Source of the DNA: Nitrospirota bacterium
GTDB lineage: Bacteria > Nitrospirota > Nitrospiria > Nitrospirales > Nitrospiraceae
Assembly (NCBI GenBank): GCA_004296865.1
Contig: SCVQ01000163.1
Coordinates: forward strand, 1 to 5,995
Direction of reading: 5' to 3'
DNA length: 5,995 nt
In this document: positions 1 through 5,995 of the stretch, in pieces
How positions within the stretch are numbered: the stretch's first letter is position 1
Layout of the letters: each line of letters opens with the position of its first letter
Made by a program: the position numbers and the translations under genes
Notes under the pieces: model-generated
Told to the model about the DNA's origin: nothing
The model's database searches: none
The model's input: the letters and a program-made list of their open reading frames with translations, nothing else

Positions 1-225
1 CGCGGGGCAGTCCTCTGGGGTGGGCGGCTCAAACCCGGAGAAACCGTATCGATTCAAGACGCCCCCTTTGTCCATCTCTACGTCGCCAAAGGGGCCGTGG
101 AATTGGAGGGAGCCGGCTCGCTGGGCTGCGGGGATGCGGTGCGCCTCACCGCCGCTGGAGCTAGGAAGCTGATAGCCGATGCCGCGCTCGGCGCGGAAGT
201 GCTGATCTGGGAGATGAGTGAATGA
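1..225 (+). CDS. Pirin family protein (YhhW-like cupin), C-terminal 74 residues, 5' end outside window
   Basis: Frame 1 is open from the first base to a TGA at 223-225, giving 74 residues. The stretch resembles the C-terminal cupin of bacterial pirin-like proteins such as E. coli YhhW: a 'LKPGETV' turn (residues 10-16), a strand 'VHLYVAKGAVELEG' (24-37), a 'L-x-CGDAVRLT' turn (41-50) and a final strand 'AEVLIWEMSE' (65-74) like the usual 'AEvLlFDL' ending. Family members are small metal-binding bicupins; some act as quercetin 2,3-dioxygenases, and most have no known substrate. The metal-binding N-terminal cupin, with its His and Glu ligands, lies upstream of the window, so activity cannot be judged. 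It lies 90 bases upstream of the first VOC gene in the same direction and could share its transcript. The family call rests on fold-level pattern recognition of a fragment. Confidence 0.75.
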   Translation, partial: RGAVLWGGRLKPGETVSIQDAPFVHLYVAKGAVELEGAGSLGCGDAVRLTAAGARKLIADAALGAEVLIWEMSE

Positions 226-227
226 AG

Positions 228-286
228 CAGCCAACCAACCTGTGTGCTCGCGCAACTAAGGTTGGCTGGCTGTCCCTTGAAGGGAC
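228..286 (+). repeat. Two adjacent hairpins in the pirin-VOC intergenic gap
   Basis: The first inverted repeat pairs CAGCCAACCAACC (228-240) with GGTTGGCTGGCTG (260-272): 13 pairs with a single A-C mismatch (234/266) and a 19-base loop. The second starts where it ends: GTCCC (272-276) pairs with GGGAC (282-286) around a TTGAA loop, base 272 being shared. No T-run follows either stem, so this is not a standard intrinsic terminator. It starts 2 bases after the pirin stop codon and ends 16 bases before the ribosome binding site of the next gene. It could be an mRNA stability or processing element, a weak or factor-assisted terminator, or an operator. The symmetry is directly visible; the role is inference. 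Confidence 0.55.
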
Positions 287-315
287 TGGCGAAGAGATAA
301 GGAAGGAGAAACACG

Positions 316-762
316 ATGGCTGTCCAGGTCTACGGATGCAACCACGTGGTCATCGAGGTGGATGATGCCAGGAAAGCGGTGAAGTTCTATTCGGACGTGT
401 TTGGGCTGACGATGCTGCGCGGTGGCGAAGGGGCGGCTTGGTGCAAGCTGGGCGAGCACCAGTTCTTGGCCATCTTCGAAGTGGAAAAGCTCCAGCCGGA
501 CCGGGTGAAACACTTCGGCCTGATCGTGCGGGATGAGGCGCAGATCAAGGAGGTTCGGAGGAAAATCACCAAGAAATACGGATTGAAACCGATCCCTGGC
601 TTTCGCTGCGACTTCCGGGACCCCTGGGGCAACCGTATCCAGGTAGGGGACCTCCATGATGAGTCGCTGGTCTGGCTGCTCCCCTATGGCGAAGTGCAGA
701 AGGCCGGGATCACATTTTCCGGACGACGTCGCTCGGCTCGGCTGACACGAACGAGGCGGTGA
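316..762 (+). CDS. VOC family (glyoxalase/bleomycin-resistance/dioxygenase superfamily) protein, copy 1
   Basis: This 148-aa protein starts at ATG 316 behind AAGGAG (303-308) with a 7-base spacer. It shows the paired beta-alpha-beta modules of the VOC superfamily: 'NHVVIEV' (9-15) followed by 'AVKFYSDVFGL' (21-31), and a second module from 'VKHFGLIV' (64-71) to 'DPWGNRIQVGDLHDE' (102-116). At the four canonical metal positions I read H10, Q49, H66 and Q109; many enzymes of the superfamily carry Glu at the last site, so metal binding may be weak or different. Family functions include glyoxalase I, ring-cleaving dioxygenases, fosfomycin thiol transferases and drug-binding proteins; the substrate here cannot be assigned. 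The last 12 residues (137-148) are very basic, with seven Arg, and lie beyond the expected domain. The protein is likely cytoplasmic, with no signal peptide. A second VOC gene follows after 19 bases, suggesting co-transcription. Confidence 0.85.
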   Translation: MAVQVYGCNHVVIEVDDARKAVKFYSDVFGLTMLRGGEGAAWCKLGEHQFLAIFEVEKLQPDRVKHFGLIVRDEAQIKEVRRKITKKYGLKPIPGFRCDFRDPWGNRIQVGDLHDESLVWLLPYGEVQKAGITFSGRRRSARLTRTRR

Positions 763-781
763 TCAACATCGGGAGCATACG

Positions 782-1228
782 ATGAGAGCCCAATACCTGG
801 GTCACGTGGTGTTCTATGTGAAAGATCTGAACCGGTCGCTGGCCTTCTACCGGGACCTGCTGGGATTCCAGGAGATTGGGCGGATCTTTGGCGGGACAGC
901 GGCTGCGCTGACCTCCGGCCGCACCCACCATGAGCTGCTCTTGATTCAGGTGGGCGAGGCGCCGGGGCCGATGACCGGTCGCCGGCGCGGCCTCTATCAC
1001 ATCGGGATCAAAGTCGGCGACAGCCTGGACGAATTGCGCGCGGCGAAGCGGGAGCTGGAACAAGCCGGCGTTGCGATCGAGGGCATGAGCGACCATACCG
1101 TGAGCCAGAGCCTCTATTTGCAGGACCCGGACGGCAACGAAGTGGAACTCTATGTGGATGCGGACGAGGCGGTGTGGAAGAACAACCCGGCGGCAGTGCT
1201 CTCGCCGATCAAGCCGCTGCAGCTCTAA
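782..1228 (+). CDS. VOC family protein, copy 2 (catechol 2,3-dioxygenase-like/glyoxalase-like)
   Basis: This 148-aa protein starts at ATG 782 behind GGGAG (771-775) with a 6-base spacer. It has two VOC modules: 'LGHVVFYVKDLNRSLAFYRD' (6-25) and 'LYHIGIKVGDSLDEL' (71-85) through 'SLYLQDPDGNEVELYVD' (110-126). Candidate metal ligands are H8, H50 or E51, H73 and E122. H105, in 'SDHTVSQSLYL', together with the 'DPDGNEVELY' ending, resembles the single-module extradiol dioxygenase-like (CatE-type) branch, so an iron- or manganese-dependent ring-cleavage or isomerase role is possible. This cannot be separated from glyoxalase I-like function by sequence reading alone. It is divergent from the preceding VOC protein, so the pair is either an old duplication or two independent members. 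A terminator-like hairpin follows 5 bases after the stop, making it the probable last gene of the left-hand unit. Confidence 0.87.
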   Translation: MRAQYLGHVVFYVKDLNRSLAFYRDLLGFQEIGRIFGGTAAALTSGRTHHELLLIQVGEAPGPMTGRRRGLYHIGIKVGDSLDELRAAKRELEQAGVAIEGMSDHTVSQSLYLQDPDGNEVELYVDADEAVWKNNPAAVLSPIKPLQL

Positions 1229-1233
1229 GTACC

Positions 1234-1260
1234 ACCCAGCATCCTGTGCGGGTTTCTGTT
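1234..1260 (+). terminator. Weak intrinsic-terminator-like hairpin after VOC copy 2
   Basis: ACCC-A-GCA (1234-1241, A1238 bulged) pairs with TGCGGGT (1247-1253) around the loop TCCTG (1242-1246), and TTCTGTT (1254-1260) follows. The stem is short (7 pairs with a bulge) and the T-tract is interrupted, so termination may be partial. Its position directly after the VOC stop and before the pump operon supports the reading. Confidence 0.4.
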
Positions 1261-1288
1261 AAGATTTGAGCCTCACGATCCGTATTGT
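1259..1288 (+). promoter_or_regulatory. Candidate sigma70-like promoter for the efflux operon (weak)
   Basis: TTAAGA (1259-1264) and TATTGT (1283-1288) each match the -35 and -10 consensus at 4 of 6 positions, and are 18 bases apart. This is the best pair I found by eye in the 92-base gap before the adaptor gene, and it lies 32 bases upstream of the start codon. The match is poor enough to arise by chance. Transcription could equally read through from the VOC genes. No convincing operator palindrome was seen. Confidence 0.22.
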
Positions 1289-1320
1289 CCCGGGATGCCT
1301 TTTGAAGCGAGAGATGTAAC

Positions 1321-2532
1321 GTGATCCGTGGCCTTCGCAAACTAAGACGGACGGCGAGCCTGCTCGCCATAGTGGGAGTCGCGGGCTGGTACGGCTGCCA
1401 GCAGGAGGTTGGCGCTCCCCCTCCTCAACCGATCCCGCAAGTTGAAGTCATCACGGTGACGCCTCAGACGGTGCCCGACGAGCCGGAACTGATCGGACAA
1501 GCCCAATCGTCCCGTCCCGTCGAGATCCGATCGCAGGTGACGGGGATCATCAAGGAGCGCTATTTCACGGAAGGGCGTGATGTCAAGCAAGAGGATCGTC
1601 TGTACCAAATCGATCCCGTGCCGTTTCGGGCTGCCATGGCCAGCTCCAGGGCCAAGGTTGCCCAGGCGGAAGCGCGCGTCGTCCAGGCGAGGCAAAACCT
1701 TGCCCGCGTCAAGCCTCTCCTGGCGGAGCAGGCGGTAAGCCAAAAGGACGTGGACGACGCGGTGGCGGAAGATCTGGCCGCCAAGGCCTCCCTGGAAGCC
1801 GCGAAAGCGGATCTGATCAAGGCCCAATTCGACCTGAGCAACACGCTCATCACTGCCCCCATCGACGGGCTGATCGAGCGGACCAGGGTCTACGAAGGGC
1901 GCCTCGTCTCCGCGCAAACCGATCTGCTCACCGTCATTCACCAGGTGGATCCCATGTACGTCATCGTCAGCGCTCCGGAAAACTTCGTTCTCAAGCGGCG
2001 CCGAGAGCGGGCGACAAAGAAGGTCCAGGGCGCAGGGGTCTACGAGCTGAAAGGCGTCATTACCTTCGCCGACGGCAGTATCTACCCGCATGAGGGAATG
2101 CTGGATTTGCTCGACGTGGGCCTGAGCACCACGACGGGGACCCTGGATGTGCGGGTTGTGTTCCCCAATCCGGAGCGAGCTCTGCTGCCGGGGCAGTTCG
2201 TCACGGTTCGTTTCCTGGGCGCCGTACGGACCGGGGCGATCCTGGTGCCGCAACGGGCGGTGCAACAAGGGGCAAAGGGGCCGGTCGTCTATGTCGTGGG
2301 AGAGGGCGACAAGGTCGAGGTCCGCGACATCCAGGCTGCCTCGTGGCATGGCAACCAGTGGCTCGTCGAGGAAGGCCTCAAAGCCGGGGAACGGGTGGTG
2401 GTGGAAGGCATGCACCGCATCATGCCCGGCGCGCCCGTCAAACCGATCCCATTCAACGGCTCGGCCCCCTCCTCCGTGAGCCAAGCCCCCCAGGCGAAAA
2501 CCGAGCAGGCGAAGTCGGAGGTCAAGAAGTGA
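1321..2532 (+). CDS. RND efflux periplasmic adaptor subunit (membrane fusion protein, AcrA/MexA type)
   Basis: This 403-aa adaptor links the inner-membrane RND transporter to the outer-membrane channel. A basic N-terminus and hydrophobic stretch (12-25) end at Cys26 in 'WYGC', indicating a lipoprotein signal, although Trp at -3 is atypical. Next come a lipoyl half-motif (70-98, 'QVTGIIKERYFTEGRDVK'), an alpha-hairpin coiled coil rich in Ala, Gln and Glu (about 102-172), the second lipoyl half (178-205, 'APIDGLIERTRVYEGRLV'), a beta-barrel (about 211-300) and a membrane-proximal domain ending near 370 with 'GLKAGERVVVEG'. The hairpin tip carries the RxxxLxxxxxxS motif (R129, L133, S140) by which adaptors dock onto TolC-type channels. 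The C-terminal tail (380-403) is polar and low in complexity. GTG 1321 is the only possible start nearby, because an in-frame TGA lies at 1303-1305; the ribosome site (GAGAG, 1309-1313) is moderate. The stop overlaps the transporter start. Confidence 0.95.
   Translation: MIRGLRKLRRTASLLAIVGVAGWYGCQQEVGAPPPQPIPQVEVITVTPQTVPDEPELIGQAQSSRPVEIRSQVTGIIKERYFTEGRDVKQEDRLYQIDPVPFRAAMASSRAKVAQAEARVVQARQNLARVKPLLAEQAVSQKDVDDAVAEDLAAKASLEAAKADLIKAQFDLSNTLITAPIDGLIERTRVYEGRLVSAQTDLLTVIHQVDPMYVIVSAPENFVLKRRRERATKKVQGAGVYELKGVITFADGSIYPHEGMLDLLDVGLSTTTGTLDVRVVFPNPERALLPGQFVTVRFLGAVRTGAILVPQRAVQQGAKGPVVYVVGEGDKVEVRDIQAASWHGNQWLVEEGLKAGERVVVEGMHRIMPGAPVKPIPFNGSAPSSVSQAPQAKTEQAKSEVKK
2517..2522 (+). promoter_or_regulatory. 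Ribosome binding site that fixes the transporter start at GTG 2529
   Basis: GGAGGT at 2517-2522 lies 6 bases before GTG 2529, inside the last codons of the adaptor gene. It is a near-perfect Shine-Dalgarno sequence and supports the GTG at 2529 over the upstream in-frame ATG at 2343. Confidence 0.8.
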
Positions 2533-5500
2533 GCGCCGGCTTTTTCATCGACCGTCCGATCTTCGCGTCGGTCCTATCCATCGTCATCGTTCTGGTGGGT
2601 CTGGTGTCCTTGCACGCCCTGCCCATCGCCCAGTTTCCGGAAATCACTCCTCCGGTGGTCCAAATCGATGCCGACTATCCAGGGGCGAGCGCGGAGGTGA
2701 TCGCGGATTCGGTGGCGCGTCCCATCGAAGTGCAGCTCCCCGGCATCGACAACCTCCTCTACTACAACTCCACCAGCACCAACGACGGCCACATGACCAT
2801 CCAGCTCACGTTCGAGATCGGGACGAACGTGGATATCGCCCAGGTCCAGACGCAGAACCGGGAGAAACTGGCGGAACCGCAGCTCCCGCCCGAAGTGGTC
2901 CGCCAGGGCATCACCGTGAAGAAAGTGTCGCCGGATCTGCTCGCGGTCATCGCGCTGAGCTCCAGCGATCCCACACACGATACCGTCTTTCTTTCCAACT
3001 ACGCCATTCTCCGCATGATCGACGATATCAAGCGGCTCCCCGGCGTGGGGGACGCCTATGTGTTTGGGCAGCAGAACTACAGCATGCGGCTGATCCTGGA
3101 TCCGGTCCGTATGGCCCAACTGAGTCTGACGCCGACCGACATTGCAACCGTGGTTCGTGAGCAGAACCGGGATTTTCCGGCCGGCATGGTCGGGCGGGAG
3201 CCAGCTCCGAAAGGAACCGAGCTCACCATTCCGGTCATTACGCGCGGACGCCTGGAGGAAGTAAAGGACTTCGAAGAGATGATCGTCCGGGCCTTGCCGA
3301 ACGGGTCCATGATCCGCCTCAAAGACGTCGCGCGGGTCGAGCTGGGCGCCCAGTCCTATGCCATGGAAGGACGGTGGAACGGCAAGCCCAACGTGTTTAT
3401 CTTGACCTTCCTGTCACCGGGAGCCAATGCCCTCGATACCGTGAAGCGGGTTCGGACAGAGGTGAAAGAACTGGCCAAGAGCTTTCCCCACGGCGTGTTG
3501 TACGACATCCCTTATGACACGACACGCTTCATCGAGGTCTCCATCCAGGAAGTGGTCAAGACGCTGATGGAAGCCATGGTGGTAGTCATTCTGGTCGTCT
3601 ACCTCTTTCTCCAGAGCTGGCGCGCCACGCTGATCCCTGGCGTGGCGGTGCCGGTCTCCCTCATCGGCACCTTTGCCGGCATGAGCGCCCTGGGATTTTC
3701 CATCAACACTCTCACGCTGTTCGGGATGGTGCTCTCCATCGGGATCGTGGTGGATGATGCGATCGTGGTCGTGGAGAACGTGGAACGCCACATGATGCAA
3801 GGAGGGCTCTCGCCGAAGGAGGCCGCTAAGAAGGCCTTGGGGGAAGTGATGGGGCCCGTGATCGCGATCGTACTGGTGCTCTGTGCCGTGTTCGTGCCCG
3901 TGGGCTTCCTGGGCGGGATCACCGGCCAGCTCTACAAGCAATTCGCGATCACCATCGCCATGTCCGTGATCATCTCGGGATTCGTCGCGCTCACGCTCAG
4001 CCCGGCCCTCTGCGCCCTGGTCCTCAAGCCGCACCATGGCCCGCGCAGGGGATTGTTTGGAGTCTTCAACAAGTTCTTCGATTGGACACTGAGGTCTTAC
4101 ACAGCGACCGTGGCAGCCGTCCTCAAACGGTCGGTGGTGGTCATGACGGCGTTTGGGATTCTCGTGGCCGTCTCGGCCGGCTTGTTCAAAGTGATCCCAC
4201 CGAGCTTCCTACCGGATGAGGATCAGGGCTACTTCATCACCGTCGTTCAGCTTCCCGACGGGGCGTCCAAGCAGCGGACCGACGCCGTCCTCAGCAAAGT
4301 GGAGAAATACTTCCTTTCGGTTCCGGCGATCCATTCGACGGATGCGATGTCCGGCCTCAACTTCGTCTTCAACACCAGAGGGCCGAATGGCGCGACGATG
4401 TTCTTGCCGTTGAAGCACTGGGATGAACGCACGAAGCCGCAGGAGCACGTGCAGGCCCTGATCGGAGCGGCCTACCAGGAATTCGCCAAGATTCCCGAGG
4501 CGCTGATCCTGGCCTTCAATGCGCCTTCTATCAGAGGGCTCGGGGCCACGGGAGGCTTCTCCGTGCAACTGCAAGACCCCAGCGGCGGGGACTTCAAGCA
4601 GTTCGCGGCCATCACCCAGGAGTTTCTTGCCAAGGCCCGGCAGGACCCGGCCATCGGCGCGATCGGCACCAGCTTCCGCGTCAGCGCCCCTCGTATCTAT
4701 GCCAACGTGAACCGGGAGCGGGCCAAGACGCTGGGGGTCCCCATCTCCGAGGTCTTCGATACCCTGCAGGCCTATTTCGGCAATCTCTACATCAACGATT
4801 TCGTCAAGTTCGGCCGCGTCTATCGGGTACAGACCGAGGCGGAGGCCCAGTACCGGTCCGACCCGGAGGACATCGCCAAGATCTACGTGCGCGCGCTGAA
4901 CGGGCAGGGCGCCTCCATGATTCCGCTGGATACGGTCGTGACGACGGAACACACCAGCGGCCCCGATCCGGTGACGCACTTCAATGGATTCAACACGGCC
5001 CTGGTGCTGGGCGCCGCGTCGCCGGGCACCAGTTCCGGCCACGCGCTCGATGCGCTGGAGCGCCTGGCACAGGAGGTCCTGATCCCCCAGGGCTACGGGA
5101 TCGATTGGAGTGGAATCTCCTACCAGGAGCACAAGGTCGGATCGGAATCGGTCCTGGCCTTTGCCTTTGGTCTGATGATGGTCTTCCTGGTGCTGGCTGC
5201 CCAGTACGAGAGCTGGTCGGTGCCGTTTGCCGTGATCCTGGCCGTTCCCTTCGGCGTCTTCGGGGCCTTGTCCGCCGTGTGGGCTCGGGGGCTGACGAAC
5301 GACATCTACTTCCAGATCGGGCTGGTCACGCTGATCGGCCTGGCGGCCAAGAACGCGATCCTGATCGTGGAGTTTGCCAACAAGCGCCGTGCAGCCGGCT
5401 TGTCTGTGGCGGATGCGGCTATCGAAGCAGCCAAGCTGCGCTTTCGGCCGATCGTGATGACCTCCATGGCCTTCATCATGGGCGTGGTCCCGCTGGTCCT

Positions 5501-5702
5501 GGCCACGGGCGCCGGTGCGGCCAGCCGCCAGTCCATCGGGACCGGCGTGTTCGGCGGCATGCTCGCGGCCACGTTCCTGGCCATCTTCTTCGTGCCGCTC
5601 TTTTTCGTGCTGATCCAGAAACTCTCCCGGCGCGGGACCGGTCCCACGCTCACAACGTCGAGCGCGGAACCGTCGCCGTCTGGGCCGGAAGGAGGATCAT
5701 AA
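2529..5702 (+). CDS. RND multidrug efflux transporter, HAE-1 family (AcrB/MexB type)
   Basis: This 1057-aa inner-membrane proton/drug antiporter has the usual length for its family. The N-terminus 'SAGFFIDRPIFASVL' and the following 'ALPIAQFPEITPPVVQI' match the AcrB start closely. Layout: TM1 (about 10-30), first periplasmic porter region (to about 335), TM2-TM6 (about 343-500), TM7 (about 535-555) followed by 'PPSFLPDEDQGYF', second periplasmic region (to about 870), TM8-TM12 (about 875-1035) and a polar tail. The proton-relay residues are all present: D409 and D410 in TM4 ('GIVVDDAIVVVEN'), K941 in TM10 ('GLAAKNAILIVEF') and R973 at TM11 ('LRFRPIVMTS'), corresponding to D407, D408, K940 and R971 of AcrB. 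GTG 2529 overlaps the adaptor stop as GTGA, implying translational coupling. An in-frame ATG at 2343 would add 62 residues with no family similarity and is rejected. Substrates are probably hydrophobic or amphiphilic; the actual range is unknown. Confidence 0.97.
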   Translation: MSAGFFIDRPIFASVLSIVIVLVGLVSLHALPIAQFPEITPPVVQIDADYPGASAEVIADSVARPIEVQLPGIDNLLYYNSTSTNDGHMTIQLTFEIGTNVDIAQVQTQNREKLAEPQLPPEVVRQGITVKKVSPDLLAVIALSSSDPTHDTVFLSNYAILRMIDDIKRLPGVGDAYVFGQQNYSMRLILDPVRMAQLSLTPTDIATVVREQNRDFPAGMVGREPAPKGTELTIPVITRGRLEEVKDFEEMIVRALPNGSMIRLKDVARVELGAQSYAMEGRWNGKPNVFILTFLSPGANALDTVKRVRTEVKELAKSFPHGVLYDIPYDTTRFIEVSIQEVVKTLMEAMVVVILVVYLFLQSWRATLIPGVAVPVSLIGTFAGMSALGFSINTLTLFGMVLSIGIVVDDAIVVVENVERHMMQGGLSPKEAAKKALGEVMGPVIAIVLVLCAVFVPVGFLGGITGQLYKQFAITIAMSVIISGFVALTLSPALCALVLKPHHGPRRGLFGVFNKFFDWTLRSYTATVAAVLKRSVVVMTAFGILVAVSAGLFKVIPPSFLPDEDQGYFITVVQLPDGASKQRTDAVLSKVEKYFLSVPAIHSTDAMSGLNFVFNTRGPNGATMFLPLKHWDERTKPQEHVQALIGAAYQEFAKIPEALILAFNAPSIRGLGATGGFSVQLQDPSGGDFKQFAAITQEFLAKARQDPAIGAIGTSFRVSAPRIYANVNRERAKTLGVPISEVFDTLQAYFGNLYINDFVKFGRVYRVQTEAEAQYRSDPEDIAKIYVRALNGQGASMIPLDTVVTTEHTSGPDPVTHFNGFNTALVLGAASPGTSSGHALDALERLAQEVLIPQGYGIDWSGISYQEHKVGSESVLAFAFGLMMVFLVLAAQYESWSVPFAVILAVPFGVFGALSAVWARGLTNDIYFQIGLVTLIGLAAKNAILIVEFANKRRAAGLSVADAAIEAAKLRFRPIVMTSMAFIMGVVPLVLATGAGAASRQSIGTGVFGGMLAATFLAIFFVPLFFVLIQKLSRRGTGPTLTTSSAEPSPSGPEGGS
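5689..5696 (+). promoter_or_regulatory. Strong ribosome binding site of the outer-membrane factor gene
   Basis: AAGGAGGA (5689-5696) sits 7 bases before ATG 5704, within the last codons of the transporter gene. It is close to the full anti-Shine-Dalgarno complement and is the strongest such site in the window, which may ensure output of the third pump component. Confidence 0.8.
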
Positions 5703-5703
5703 A

Positions 5704-5995
5704 ATGCGCAACCTGACTCTTATAATCCTGTCGCTGCTGCTGATCTCCTGCGCGGTGGGGCCGGACTACACCAGCCCTGACGTGCCGAAGCCCGAGGCCT
5801 TTCGCATGGCGGAGGCCGAAGGGCCGTCCATCGCCAATCTGTCCTGGTGGGAGCTCCTGAAGGACGAAGAATTACAAAAGCTGATCCGGATTGCGCTGGA
5901 GGAGAACAAGGATCTGAAGCAGGCCACGGCCACGATCGAAGAGTTCGAGGCCAAGCTGCTCATCGCCAGGATGGACTATGCCCCGCAGATGGGCC
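5704..5995 (+). CDS. Outer-membrane efflux lipoprotein (OprM/NodT type, TolC superfamily), N-terminal 97 residues, 3' end outside window
   Basis: The frame is open from ATG 5704 to the window edge (97 codons plus one base). The protein begins with a hydrophobic signal ending in the lipobox L13-I14-S15-C16, followed by 'AVGPDYTSPDVPKPEAF' (17-33), the hallmark start of NodT-family outer-membrane factors ('CAVGPDYxxP'). 'SWWELLKDEELQKLIRIAL' (47-65) and 'ENKDLKQATATIEEFEAKLL' (67-86) match the first conserved helices of the family, and 'YAPQMG' (92-97) matches the usual 'PxxG' near the first beta-strand. Such proteins form trimers with an outer-membrane beta-barrel and a long periplasmic alpha-barrel that receives substrates from the adaptor and RND transporter. 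The start is 1 base after the transporter stop, so it is the third gene of the operon. Truncation here is only the window boundary. Confidence 0.93.
   Translation, partial: MRNLTLIILSLLLISCAVGPDYTSPDVPKPEAFRMAEAEGPSIANLSWWELLKDEELQKLIRIALEENKDLKQATATIEEFEAKLLIARMDYAPQMG

Noticed and set aside
78..314. - strand open frame covering the pirin end and the intergenic gap
   Set aside because: Low-complexity Ser/Ala/Pro content and overlap with a recognisable pirin C-terminus; no ribosome site or family match seen.
1289..1294. CCCGGG palindrome upstream of the adaptor as a possible operator
   Set aside because: Six-base GC palindromes are common at this base composition and no longer flanking symmetry is present.
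1342..2484. Long open frame (380 codons) on the - strand opposite the adaptor gene
   Set aside because: Its translation is rich in His, Asp, Arg and Gly with no recognisable domain, typical of the antisense of a high-GC gene, and the + strand gene is unambiguous.
2343..2528. N-terminal extension of the transporter from ATG 2343
   Set aside because: It lies inside the adaptor coding sequence in another frame, lacks family similarity, and a strong ribosome site supports GTG 2529.
3414..4037. - strand frame encoding a His/Asp/Glu-rich protein resembling a metal-binding protein
   Set aside because: The His-rich composition arises from reading hydrophobic codons of the transmembrane region in reverse; it lies wholly inside the transporter.
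4209..5132. Open frame of 307 codons on the - strand opposite the transporter
   Set aside because: It is an antisense shadow of a highly conserved RND gene, with no family features.
5105..5716. Open frame of 203 codons on the + strand overlapping the transporter end and the start of the outer-membrane factor
   Set aside because: It is out of frame with both well-supported genes and has an Arg/Gly-rich composition typical of a frame shadow.

Overview
The window has bacterial coding character: high G+C by eye (around 60%), densely packed, with every gene on the + strand. It comes from a Gram-negative (diderm) bacterium, because its right half encodes a tripartite efflux pump that spans inner membrane, periplasm and outer membrane. 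Taxonomy cannot be fixed from sequence alone. The composition and the style of the pump proteins would fit an environmental lineage such as Nitrospirota or a proteobacterium, but that is a low-confidence impression.

Left part (1-1228): the 3' end of a pirin-family (YhhW-like cupin) gene, a 90-base gap holding two tandem hairpins, then two small vicinal oxygen chelate (VOC, glyoxalase/dioxygenase superfamily) genes in tandem, 19 bases apart. The two VOC proteins happen to be the same length (148 aa) but are divergent in sequence. Their substrates cannot be read from the sequence. The second keeps the usual metal ligands; the first has Gln at two of the four ligand positions.

Boundary (1229-1320): 92 bases with a weak terminator-like hairpin just after the second VOC gene and a weak candidate promoter. 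This suggests the pump genes form their own transcription unit.

Right part (1321-5995): a classic RND efflux operon in the order periplasmic adaptor (AcrA/MexA type, lipoprotein), inner-membrane RND transporter (AcrB/MexB type, HAE-1 family, 1057 aa), outer-membrane factor (OprM/NodT type lipoprotein, cut by the window end). The genes are tightly coupled: adaptor and transporter overlap by 4 bases (GTGA), and the outer-membrane factor starts 1 base after the transporter stop behind a very strong ribosome binding site. All proton-relay residues of the transporter are present, so the pump looks functional. The products would assemble into one channel exporting hydrophobic or amphiphilic compounds using the proton gradient.

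I see no RNA gene, CRISPR array, insertion sequence, attachment site or local transcriptional regulator. Nothing here looks like a previously undescribed system; the findings are modest details.
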